Positions 1 to 6,807 of a stretch of 15,007 bases of DNA are shown here, in pieces (positions within the stretch are counted from its first letter, which is position 1; the number at the start of each line of letters is the position of its first letter). The notes below the pieces were generated by a model. The model did no database searches, was not told the origin of the DNA, and saw only the letters and a list, made by a program, of their open reading frames with translations. The DNA lies in contig DDUQ01000139.1 of the NCBI GenBank assembly GCA_002344885.1, forward strand, positions 1 through 15,007, given 5' to 3'. The DNA is from Comamonadaceae bacterium UBA2334 (GTDB lineage: Bacteria > Pseudomonadota > Gammaproteobacteria > Burkholderiales > Burkholderiaceae_C). Made by a program: the position numbers and the translations under genes.

Positions 1-75
1 TGGTGGGCGGTGCAGGGTTCGAACCTGCGACCCCTGCCGTGTGAAGGCAGTGCTCTACCACTGAGCTAACCGCCC
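1..75 (-). tRNA. tRNA-Val (anticodon CAC)
   Basis: Read on the minus strand, this folds as a full cloverleaf. The acceptor stem GGGCGGT pairs perfectly with ACCGCCC. A normal D arm, an anticodon stem CTGCC/GGCAG with loop TTCACAC, and a T arm GCAGG-TTCGAAC-CCTGC follow. Position 33 is T and the anticodon is CAC, which reads the valine codon GUG. The 3' end is discriminator A followed by a gene-encoded CCA, which lies exactly at the left edge of the window, so the gene is just complete. It is separated from dnaQ by 105 bp and has its own promoter-like sequence, so it is probably transcribed independently. Confidence 0.96.
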
Positions 76-84
76 GAATCTCAA

Positions 85-114
85 ATTATATAACAGTTTT
101 TTTGCCTTGATCAA
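85..114 (-). promoter_or_regulatory. Probable promoter of the tRNA-Val gene
   Basis: On the minus strand a perfect -10 hexamer TATAAT (85-90) lies 18 bp downstream of a -35-like TTGATC (109-114). The tRNA 5' end is only 9 bp below the -10, so the leader would be very short. The -35 lies inside a perfect palindrome (GCCTTGATCAAGGC, 104-117) bordered by a run of seven A on this strand. That palindrome is not a good intrinsic terminator in either direction, because no T run follows it. The call rests on the hexamers and their position. Confidence 0.55.
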
Positions 115-180
115 GGCAGACAGGAAACTGAACGCCGAAAACCAACCCATGTACCCGGCGGTGCCGCCCGATTCAGGGCG

Positions 181-915
181 TCACGCCACAGCCGCAGCGA
201 GCGGTTCGTGCTTGCGCCAGACAGTCTTGCCTTTGCTGGCCTTGTCCAGATCGGCCAACAGTGCCTCATGTGCAGCCAGTTCTGACTCGGACACCACGAC
301 GGGCTGCAGGGCAAACGTGCTCAAGTCGAGTGCAGGTGCAGAGCTGAGGCGGTGATCGGATTCGCTCTGTGACGCCATGTCGATGCCCAGCGCATCCTGG
401 CCACGGGTCATGTTGATGTAGACATCGGCCAGCAACTCGGCGTCCAGCAACGCGCCGTGGAGCGTGCGGCCCGAGTTGTCCACTTCCAGACGACCGCAGA
501 GGGCATCCAGGCTGTTGCGCTTGCCAGGAAACATTTCCTTGGCCAGAGCCAGGCTGTCGATCACGCCCGACACGTGGTCGCTCATGCGGCCGCGCTTCAA
601 ACGTTCCAGTTCCTTGTTCAGGAAACCGATGTCGAACGGGGCGTTGTGGATGATGAGTTCTGCCCCGCTCAGGTAATCGAGCAGTTCGTCCACGATGGCG
701 GCGAACTTGGGCTTGTCACGCAGAAATTCGTTGCTGATGCCATGCACCTTCAACGCGCCCTCGTCGCTGTCGCGTTCGGGGTTGATGTAGAGGTGCAGGT
801 TGCGGCCTGTCAGCTTGCGGTTAAGCAGCTCGACACAGCCCACTTCGATGATGCGGTCGCCGTTCTCGGGCGACAAACCCGTGGTTTCGGTGTCGAGAAC
901 AATCTGGCGGCTCAT
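181..915 (-). CDS. dnaQ: DNA polymerase III epsilon subunit (3'-5' proofreading exonuclease)
   Basis: This is the DEDDh exonuclease that removes misinserted bases as part of the polymerase III core, with the alpha and theta-type subunits. The 244-aa product is close to the usual ~240 aa. Exo I is DTETTG with D8 and E10, Exo II is HNAPFD with D95, and Exo III has H153 and D158 (LHGALLDAE). All five catalytic positions are present. The tail beyond about residue 180 is the linker and alpha-binding region. I chose the ATG at 913-915, giving MSRQIVLDTETTG. A longer frame back to 999 would add 28 residues that overlap fdx and lack family character. The start lies 2 bp after the fdx stop, suggesting translational coupling at the end of the isc operon. 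The Shine-Dalgarno is weak. Confidence 0.95.
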   Translation of the reverse strand: MSRQIVLDTETTGLSPENGDRIIEVGCVELLNRKLTGRNLHLYINPERDSDEGALKVHGISNEFLRDKPKFAAIVDELLDYLSGAELIIHNAPFDIGFLNKELERLKRGRMSDHVSGVIDSLALAKEMFPGKRNSLDALCGRLEVDNSGRTLHGALLDAELLADVYINMTRGQDALGIDMASQSESDHRLSSAPALDLSTFALQPVVVSESELAAHEALLADLDKASKGKTVWRKHEPLAAAVA

Positions 916-917
916 GG

Positions 918-1256
918 TCAGTGGTTCTCTTTGGCGTGGTTGATGGTGTAGCGCGGTATGTCCACGGTCAGGTCTGTCTGGGCCAGCACGGCCTGGCAAC
1001 TCAGGCGCGACTGCGGCTCCAGGCCCCAGGCACGGTCCAGCAAGTCTTCTTCCGTTTCATCTAGCTCGCCCAGCGAAGCAAACCCTTCGCGCACGATGAC
1101 GTGGCAGGTGGTGCAGGCGCAGCTCATGTCACAGGCGTGCTCGATGTGGATGCCGTTTTCCAGCAAGGCCTCGCAGATGGTGGTGCCTGCGGGTGCCTGA
1201 ACCGTAGTGCCCTGAGGACAGTACTCGGGGTGGGGGAGGATGCGAATCGTGGGCAT
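918..1256 (-). CDS. fdx: ISC-type [2Fe-2S] ferredoxin
   Basis: This is an adrenodoxin-like [2Fe-2S] ferredoxin that gives electrons to the Isc assembly machinery. It has 112 aa, the normal length. The cluster ligands C42, C48, C51 and C87 occur at the same positions as in E. coli Fdx, in the pattern C-x5-C-x2-C followed by a distant C. C46 is an extra cysteine inside the binding loop, as is usual for this family, and C13 and C28 are further free cysteines. It is the last classical gene of the isc cluster, 33 bp after hscA. No iscX follows; the next gene is dnaQ, 2 bp away. No clear ribosome-binding site is visible, so translation may be coupled to hscA. Confidence 0.96.
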   Translation of the reverse strand: MPTIRILPHPEYCPQGTTVQAPAGTTICEALLENGIHIEHACDMSCACTTCHVIVREGFASLGELDETEEDLLDRAWGLEPQSRLSCQAVLAQTDLTVDIPRYTINHAKENH

Positions 1257-1289
1257 GGGTAGGGTGAACCGTTGTCAGTCGTTCAAGGT

Positions 1290-3185
1290 TCAGATGGCAT
1301 CGATGCGGGTACCTGCCAGCGCGCGGCTGATACCCCGGTTCATGCGCAGCGCGGCAAACGGCTCGGTGCCTTTTGCCAGAGCCTGCGTGGCGGCCTCGAT
1401 GTCGGCGGCCACCTGGCTGGTGGAAGCAACCTGCCTGGCCGTGTCCATCAACCGGGCAATGTCGGCCTGCTCCTCGGCGGACAGCAGATCGGCATCGGCC
1501 CGCAGGGCGCTCAGCGTCGCCTCGATCATGCGGTCGGCATCCACCCGCGCTTCCACGACTGCACGGGCTTGCATGTCTGCCTGTGCGGTGGTGAAGCTGT
1601 CTTGCAACATGCGGGCTATCTGCTCGTCGCTCAGCCCATAAGAGGGCTTCACGTCGATGCGTGCTTCGATGCCGGTGCCCTGCTCTTTGGCCGACACACT
1701 GAGGAGGCCATCGGCGTCGATGGTGAAGGTCACACGGATGCGGGCTGCGCCCGCTGCCATGGGCGGAATGCCACGCAGTTCGAACCGGGCCAAGCTGCGG
1801 CAGTCGGCCACCAGATCGCGCTCACCCTGCACCACATGCAGCGCGAGCGCCGTCTGGCCGTCTTTGTAGGTGGTGAAGTCCTGCGCCAGAGCGGTGGGGA
1901 TGGTGCTGTTGCGCGGCACGATGCGCTCCACCAGCCCGCCCATGGTTTCGATGCCCAGGGACAACGGGATGACATCGAGCAGCAACAGGTCACCGTCCGG
2001 GTTGTTGCCAGCCAACTGGTTGGCTTGTATGGCCGCCCCCAGTGCCACCACTTCGTCAGGGTTGAGGTTGGTCAGTGGAGCCTGAGCAAAGTAGTCAGCG
2101 ACCGCCCGCTGCACCACCGGCATGCGGGTGGACCCACCCACCAGCACCACGCCCTGCACGTCCGCCTTGGTCAACCCGGCATCGCGCAGGGCTTTTCGCA
2201 CCGCCACCATGGTGCGGGCCGTCAGGGGCGCGGTGGCATCCGCGAAATTCGATGGATTGACATCAAAATGCACTTCACCGCTTGACAGCATTGCATCGAA
2301 TGCTACGGTTTGTTTTTCATCCTGGCAGGCTGACAAGGCTTCTTTCACCTGCCGCGCCGTGTGCAGCAACACCGCGCGGTCGGCTGGTGTGGCGGTGTTC
2401 ATCAACTCGGTCTGACCGGTCTGGGTCAACACCCAGGTCAACAGGGCGCGGTCGTAGTCGTCGCCACCCAGTGCCGAATCGCCTCCGGTGGACACGACCT
2501 CGAACACACCACGGGTCAACCGCAGGATGGAGATGTCGAATGTCCCGCCGCCCAGGTCGTATACCGCAAACACGCCTTCCGACGCATGGTCAAGCCCATA
2601 GGCAATCGCTGCGGCGGTGGGCTCGTTGATCAGGCGCAACACATGGATGCCGGCCAGCTTGGCAGCATCTTTGGTGGCCTGGCGCTGTGCGTCATCGAAA
2701 TAGGCTGGCACCGTGATGACCGCGCCGAACAGGTCGTCGTCAAACGTGTCTTCAGCCCTGAACCGCAACGTGGCCAGAATCTCGGCGCTGACCTCAACCG
2801 GGGTTTTTTCCCCCGCCACCGACACCACGGTCGCCATGCCCGGACGGTCGAGCACGGTGTAAGGCAGCTGGTCAACCTGGACCACATCGGCGCGCTTGCG
2901 GCCCATCAGGCGCTTGATGGACGAAAACGTGTTTGCAGGGTCAGACACCTGGGCAGCCAGCGCATCGAAACCAATCTGGCGGCCGGCACCCGCCGAACCC
3001 GGCGGCAGGTAGCGCACCACGCTGGGCAGGATGTGCCGCCCCTGTTCATCGGGCAAGCATTCCGCCACGCCATTGCGCACGGCAGCAACCAGGGAGTGGG
3101 TGGTGCCCAGGTCAATGCCCACGGCAATGCGCCGCTGGTGGGGGTCAGGCGATTGCCCGGGTTCCGAAATCTGCAACAAAGCCAT
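1290..3185 (-). CDS. hscA: Fe-S assembly Hsp70 chaperone HscA
   Basis: This is the specialised DnaK-family chaperone that, with HscB, uses ATP to release the [2Fe-2S] cluster from IscU by gripping its LPPVK motif. The product is 631 aa (E. coli 616 aa). The Hsp70 signatures are present: phosphate-1 loop IDLGTTHS (24-31), VPAYFDDAQRQATKDAA (159-175), phosphate-2 loop VYDLGGGTFDISIL (208-221), and adenosine motif VVLVGGSTRMP (346-356). The peptide-binding domain follows from about residue 390, then a helical lid, ending without the DnaK-type EEVD-like acidic tail, as expected for HscA. The first ~19 residues before RRIAVGIDLGTT are poorly conserved in type, but the ATG at 3183-3185 is the first good start. 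It lies 70 bp downstream of hscB and 33 bp upstream of fdx. Confidence 0.96.
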   Translation of the reverse strand: MALLQISEPGQSPDPHQRRIAVGIDLGTTHSLVAAVRNGVAECLPDEQGRHILPSVVRYLPPGSAGAGRQIGFDALAAQVSDPANTFSSIKRLMGRKRADVVQVDQLPYTVLDRPGMATVVSVAGEKTPVEVSAEILATLRFRAEDTFDDDLFGAVITVPAYFDDAQRQATKDAAKLAGIHVLRLINEPTAAAIAYGLDHASEGVFAVYDLGGGTFDISILRLTRGVFEVVSTGGDSALGGDDYDRALLTWVLTQTGQTELMNTATPADRAVLLHTARQVKEALSACQDEKQTVAFDAMLSSGEVHFDVNPSNFADATAPLTARTMVAVRKALRDAGLTKADVQGVVLVGGSTRMPVVQRAVADYFAQAPLTNLNPDEVVALGAAIQANQLAGNNPDGDLLLLDVIPLSLGIETMGGLVERIVPRNSTIPTALAQDFTTYKDGQTALALHVVQGERDLVADCRSLARFELRGIPPMAAGAARIRVTFTIDADGLLSVSAKEQGTGIEARIDVKPSYGLSDEQIARMLQDSFTTAQADMQARAVVEARVDADRMIEATLSALRADADLLSAEEQADIARLMDTARQVASTSQVAADIEAATQALAKGTEPFAALRMNRGISRALAGTRIDAI

Positions 3186-3255
3186 AGGTCAATGGAAAGC
3201 GAGGATGGGCATCTTCATGGCACGCGGCCACGGCAATTGCGGGCGGTAGGGGCAT

Positions 3256-3831
3256 TCAGTTGTCCATGCGGGCCAGTGCATCGCCCACTTCCGAACTGAA
3301 GCGCTCGACGAACATGAGCGCACGCACGCCCTCTGCCGCACGCAAGACATCGCCGTGCACCGAACTGTCAGACTGCCGATCAAACCGCGCATTGTCGCCG
3401 CTGGCGGATCCGTCAAGGTGCATGGCAATCTCGTCGAGCAGCTTTTTTCTGGCCGAGGCAGCTTCTTCCAGCAAGGTTTCCAGATCGTCAGGCGTTGTGG
3501 CCTCTTCCAGCGACTCGCGCCAGGCCATCTGCTGCATCAGGAACGCCGATGGCATGGCGGTGTTGGTGTGGGCTTTCACTGGCGCGCCCCTGCGCTCGCA
3601 CAGGTAAGCCGCCCTGCTCTGCGGATTCTTGAGGCGCTGGTAGGCCTCGTTGATGCGAACAGCCCACTGCATGGCCACCCGCTGGGCGGCGGCACCGTCG
3701 CCGGCAAATTTGTCGGGATGTGCTTCGCGCAGCAAAGCTTTCCACTGCCGGTCCAGTTGTGCCATGTCCAACCGGAATTGCTCGGGCAACTCGAACAGTG
3801 CGAAGTCAGAGGCGTTCAGGTCGATGGACAT
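3256..3831 (-). CDS. hscB: Fe-S assembly J-domain co-chaperone HscB
   Basis: This J-protein recruits IscU to HscA and stimulates its ATPase. The 191-aa product is somewhat longer than E. coli HscB (171 aa). The N-terminal J domain (about 8-80) contains the essential HPD at residues 38-40, inside EAHPDKF. The C-terminal helical domain that binds IscU holds the FLMQQMAWRE stretch (97-106), characteristic of HscB rather than general DnaJ proteins. A hydrophilic stretch around 141-160 (Ser, Gly and Asp rich) accounts for most of the extra length and would lie in a loop between C-terminal helices. The gene lies 38 bp after iscA and 70 bp before hscA, in the conserved isc order. Confidence 0.95.
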   Translation of the reverse strand: MSIDLNASDFALFELPEQFRLDMAQLDRQWKALLREAHPDKFAGDGAAAQRVAMQWAVRINEAYQRLKNPQSRAAYLCERRGAPVKAHTNTAMPSAFLMQQMAWRESLEEATTPDDLETLLEEAASARKKLLDEIAMHLDGSASGDNARFDRQSDSSVHGDVLRAAEGVRALMFVERFSSEVGDALARMDN

Positions 3832-3869
3832 GGCGGGCGGCGTGACACCACAAGGTGCCGTATGACGGA

Positions 3870-4193
3870 TCAGACGCGGAAAGACTCACCACAACCACAA
3901 CGATCACGCTCGTTGGGGTTGCTGAACTTGAAGCCTTCGTTCAGTCCTTCACGCACAAAGTCGAGCTGTGTGCCGTCGATGTACGCCATGCTTTTCGGGT
4001 CAACCAGCACGGTCACGCCGTTGCTCTGGAACACCACATCTTCCGGGCTTTGCTCATCGGCATATTCCAGCTTGTACGCCAGGCCGGAACATCCCGTTGT
4101 TTTCACACCCAGGCGCACCCCGACCCCTTTGCCGCGTCGGCTGAGGTAGCGGGTCACGTGCCGGGCGGCAGCATCAGTGAGGGTGACAGCCAT
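3870..4193 (-). CDS. iscA: A-type Fe-S carrier IscA
   Basis: This A-type carrier receives clusters or iron and passes them to apo-targets, mainly [4Fe-4S] proteins. The product is 107 aa, the same length as E. coli IscA. The three ligand cysteines are C35 (GCSGLAY), C99 and C101 (CGCGESF), exactly the family positions. The ATG lies 2 bp after the iscU stop, so the two are probably translationally coupled. It could in principle be called ErpA, but the placement within iscSUA-hscBA and the motif spacing favour IscA. Confidence 0.95.
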   Translation of the reverse strand: MAVTLTDAAARHVTRYLSRRGKGVGVRLGVKTTGCSGLAYKLEYADEQSPEDVVFQSNGVTVLVDPKSMAYIDGTQLDFVREGLNEGFKFSNPNERDRCGCGESFRV

Positions 4194-4195
4194 GG

Positions 4196-4582
4196 TCAGT
4201 GCGCCTGCTTCTTGCGGTAATCATCCACCGCAGCCTTGATGGCATCTTCTGCCAGGATGGAACAGTGAATCTTGACCGGCGGCAGCGCCAGTTCTTCGGC
4301 AATCTGGCTGTTCTTGAGCGCAGCCGCTTCGTCGAGGGTTTTGCCCTTGACCCACTCGGTCACCAGCGAACTGGACGCAATGGCCGACCCACAGCCGTAG
4401 GTTTTGAACCGGGCGTCCTCGATCACACCCGTGGTGGGGTTGACCTTGATCTGCAGCTTCATCACATCACCACAGGCTGGCGCACCCACCATGCCCGTGC
4501 CCACGGTCTCGTCACCTTTTTCAAAGCTACCGACGTTGCGGGGGTTTTCGTAATGGTCAACCACTTTTTCAGAATAGGCCAT
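4196..4582 (-). CDS. iscU: Fe-S cluster scaffold IscU
   Basis: This is the scaffold on which IscS-derived sulfur and iron build a [2Fe-2S] cluster, later handed off by HscA/HscB. The product is 128 aa. Conserved ligands are C37, D39, C64, H106 and C107. The chaperone-recognition motif LPPVK is at 100-104, just before H106-C107. A good ribosome-binding site, GGAG, lies 7 bp upstream of the ATG. iscA follows after 2 bp. Upstream, the gap to iscS is 124 bp, much wider than most spacings in this operon, and contains a hairpin of interspersed-repeat type. Confidence 0.97.
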   Translation of the reverse strand: MAYSEKVVDHYENPRNVGSFEKGDETVGTGMVGAPACGDVMKLQIKVNPTTGVIEDARFKTYGCGSAIASSSLVTEWVKGKTLDEAAALKNSQIAEELALPPVKIHCSILAEDAIKAAVDDYRKKQAH

Positions 4583-4604
4583 GATTCACTCCAAAAAATC
4601 AGTA

Positions 4605-4637
4605 GCTATCAATGCTTACAATTAAAGCGCTGGCAGC
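4605..4637. repeat. Imperfect hairpin / interspersed-repeat-like element between iscS and iscU
   Basis: Two 13-nt arms, GCTATCAATGCTT (4605-4617) and AAGCGCTGGCAGC (4625-4637), flank a 7-nt loop. On the isc mRNA (minus strand) they give nine Watson-Crick pairs plus two G-U pairs, with two mismatches. The AGCGCTGGCAGC and GCTATCAAT blocks look like the short palindromic repeats I remember as abundant between genes in Comamonadaceae; this family assignment is from memory and not checked. The same 9-mer GCTATCAAT recurs in the inverted repeat at 9010-9040. The rest of the 124-bp iscS-iscU gap has nothing I recognise apart from the iscU ribosome-binding site. Confidence 0.6.
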
Positions 4638-4706
4638 CAAAAATACTCAAAAATCTCAATCAGACACAAGCAAAAGCTCCGTGCCGCGTGCACAGACGGC
4701 CACCAC

Positions 4707-5924
4707 TCAATGCGCCGCCCACTGGATGGTGGAAAGATCCACCCCATCCTTGAACATTTCCCATAGCGGGGAGAGTTCGCGCAGCTTGGCAACGTTCGCC
4801 TTGATGGTGTCAATGGCGTAGTCAATCTCTTCTTCGGTCGTCCAGCGGCCGATGGTCATGCGCAGGCTGCTGTGTGCCAGCTCGTCGCTGCGGCCCAGTG
4901 CCCGAAGCACATAGCTCGGCTCCAGACTGGCCGATGTGCACGCCGAGCCGCTGGACACCGCCAGCCCCTTGATGCCCATGATGAGCGACTCGCCTTCCAC
5001 ATAGTTGAAGCTCATGTTCAGGTTGTGGGGCACACGCTGGGTGGGATGGCCGTTAACGAAGACTTCTTCAACATCCTTCAACCCCGCCAGCAGCCTGTTG
5101 TGAAGCGCGCGGATGCGTGCGTTCTCGGCGTGCATTTCTTCCTTCGCTATTGCGTAGGCCTCGCCCATGCCGACACACTGGTGGGTGGGCAATGTGCCGG
5201 AACGCATGCCGCGTTCATGTCCGCCCCCGTGCATCTGTGCTTCCAGACGAATGCGTGGTTTGCGTCGCACAAACAAGGCACCGATGCCCTTGGGGCCATA
5301 GGTTTTGTGCGAAGTCAGGCTCATCAAGTCGATGGGCAACTTGGCCATGTCGATGTCGACACGCCCTGTGGCCTGCGCCGCATCCACGTGGAAGATCACG
5401 CCTTTTTCACGGCAGATGGCGCCAATGGCGGCGACGTCCTGGATGACACCGATCTCGTTGTTGACAAACATGACACTCGCCAGAATGGTGGCTGGCCGGA
5501 TGGCGGCTTTGAACGCATCGAGGTTCACCAGGCCATCTGCCTGGACGTCGAGGTAGGTGACCTCGAAACCCTGCCGCTCCAACTCGCGCATGGTGTCCAG
5601 CACGGCTTTGTGCTCGGTCTTGACGGTGATGAGGTGCTTTCCCTTGCCTTTGTAAAAGTGGGCGGCCCCCTTCAGCGCCAGGTTGTTGGACTCGGTGGCA
5701 CCACTGGTCCAGACGATTTCGCGCGGGTCGGCGTTGATGAGCGATGCCACCTGGGCACGCGCCGTTTCCACGGCCTTCTCAGCCTCCCAGCCCCAGGCGT
5801 GGCTGCGGCTGGCCGGGTTGCCGAAATGCTCGCGCAGCCAGGGAATCATGGCATCCACCACCCTGGGGTCGCAGGGATTGGTGGCGCTGTAGTCCATGTA
5901 GATGGGAAAGTGTGGGGTGGTCAT
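4707..5924 (-). CDS. iscS: Cysteine desulfurase IscS
   Basis: This is a PLP enzyme that converts L-cysteine to alanine and a protein-bound persulfide, the sulfur source for IscU and for other pathways such as tRNA thiolation. The product is 405 aa (E. coli 404 aa). It carries the PLP lysine K207 in TSHKTYGPKG, H105 in the TEHKAVLD motif, and the persulfide cysteine C329 in the mobile loop SSGSACTS. The C-terminal tail reaches the IscU-binding end (LWEMFKDGVDLSTIQW). I chose the ATG at 5922-5924 (MTTPHFPIYMDYSAT). The frame stays open back to 6002, but the 26 extra residues are Arg/Cys-rich and unlike the family. It lies 99 bp after iscR and 124 bp before iscU. Confidence 0.97.
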   Translation of the reverse strand: MTTPHFPIYMDYSATNPCDPRVVDAMIPWLREHFGNPASRSHAWGWEAEKAVETARAQVASLINADPREIVWTSGATESNNLALKGAAHFYKGKGKHLITVKTEHKAVLDTMRELERQGFEVTYLDVQADGLVNLDAFKAAIRPATILASVMFVNNEIGVIQDVAAIGAICREKGVIFHVDAAQATGRVDIDMAKLPIDLMSLTSHKTYGPKGIGALFVRRKPRIRLEAQMHGGGHERGMRSGTLPTHQCVGMGEAYAIAKEEMHAENARIRALHNRLLAGLKDVEEVFVNGHPTQRVPHNLNMSFNYVEGESLIMGIKGLAVSSGSACTSASLEPSYVLRALGRSDELAHSSLRMTIGRWTTEEEIDYAIDTIKANVAKLRELSPLWEMFKDGVDLSTIQWAAH

Positions 5925-6023
5925 GGTTGTAATGATCAAGCAAATGTCGAAGCACACTGGCAAAACGCTGCCGGCACGCGAGCGGCACCGGCAACGAAGC
6001 AAAAACTGGCTGGAGCCGATCGC

Positions 6024-6560
6024 TCAGGCTTTGGCCAGCGTATTGCCCAGGGCAAACACCGAATTGGGTGCATTCACCCGGATGGGTTTGACCACTGGCG
6101 TGCTGGAAATGGCGCGTTTGATGAGTGGCGCACTGTCAACCACCACACCTTTTGCCAATTGGTCATCGACCAGCTTCTGCAGCGTGATCGAGTCGAGAAA
6201 GTCGACCATTTTCGCGTTCAGCGCCGCCCACAGGTCGTGCGTCATGCAACGGTCACCCTCGCCGTGGCAGTTTTCCTTGCCGCCACACTGTGTGGCATCC
6301 AAAGGTTCATCCACCGACACGATGATGTCGGCCACTGTGATCTCGGCCGCCTTGCGGCCCAAGGTGTAGCCACCACCCGGCCCGCGGGTGGACTCCACCA
6401 GTTCGTGCCGACGCAGCTTGCCAAACAACTGCTCCAGGTACGACAGCGAAATCTGCTGCCTCTGGCTGATGGCGGCCAACGTGACGGGCCCGGCAGACTG
6501 ACGAAGCGCCAAGTCGATCATGGCTGTGACGGCAAAACGACCTTTTGTGGTGAGGCGCAT
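6024..6560 (-). CDS. iscR: Fe-S-sensing Rrf2-family regulator IscR
   Basis: This is a [2Fe-2S] transcription factor that, when loaded, represses the isc operon through type-1 sites and, with or without the cluster, binds type-2 sites. The product is 178 aa. The N-terminal winged helix covers about 1-75 (MRLTTKGRFAV, then QISLSYLEQLFGKLRR and the GPGGGY wing). Cluster ligands are C92, C98 and C105, with H108 following in CMTH. The C98-C105 interval holds six residues, one more than the five I recall for E. coli IscR. The start at 6558-6560 is supported by AAGGAG (6568-6573) seven bases upstream, while a longer frame to 6632 has no such site. It is the first gene of the operon and is likely autoregulated through the box at 6666-6690. 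Confidence 0.95.
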   Translation of the reverse strand: MRLTTKGRFAVTAMIDLALRQSAGPVTLAAISQRQQISLSYLEQLFGKLRRHELVESTRGPGGGYTLGRKAAEITVADIIVSVDEPLDATQCGGKENCHGEGDRCMTHDLWAALNAKMVDFLDSITLQKLVDDQLAKGVVVDSAPLIKRAISSTPVVKPIRVNAPNSVFALGNTLAKA

Positions 6561-6665
6561 GAGACGCTCCTTGTGATGCAAACCGTGGGGTACGGCCCAA
6601 CCCTTTTGAGACGGGACTACCGTCGGAAACAACGAATCCGGCTAAACGCAGACTGATCAGACTTG

Positions 6666-6690
6666 TTTCCTGACTGGATTTGTCAAGTAT
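6666..6690 (-). promoter_or_regulatory. Candidate IscR type-1 operator and isc operon promoter
   Basis: Read on the minus strand, this 25-bp stretch begins ATACTTGAC and has AGTCAGG in its right half. It matches the published E. coli type-1 IscR consensus (ATASYYGACTRWWWYAGTCRRSTAT) at 21 of 25 positions by my hand count. It contains a -35-like TTGACA (6681-6686), but the sequence 16-18 bp below that is a poor -10. An alternative -10, TATACT (6686-6691), overlaps the box and would have only a weak -35. Either way IscR bound here would cover the promoter. The box ends 105 bp upstream of the iscR ATG. Confidence 0.7.
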
Positions 6691-6807
6691 ACACCATACC
6701 CAACTGATTTGCTCAGGAAATAAACAGCACACCGGCTCGGCCCTGTTGGCCAGCGGGGTATTCACCGTTCAGCAAGCGACGTACAACTTTCTCAGCCCAA
6801 CAACCGT

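Noticed and set aside
104..117. GCCTTGATCAAGGC palindrome beside a T run, considered as a terminator for dnaQ
   Set aside because: Transcription from dnaQ would meet the hairpin first and then a run of A, not T. In the other direction the T run precedes the stem. It more likely contains the tRNA -35.
4872..6656. A 594-codon open frame on the plus strand, antisense to iscS and iscR
   Set aside because: It mirrors two unmistakable genes on the other strand. Long antisense frames are common in GC-rich coding DNA, and its translation (rich in His, Gln, Val and Gly) shows no domain.
6735..6754. GCT-C-GGCC/GGCC-AGC bulged hairpin after uvrB, considered as a uvrB terminator
   Set aside because: It has only seven pairs with a bulge, and the nearest T-rich stretch on the minus strand is about ten bases away.
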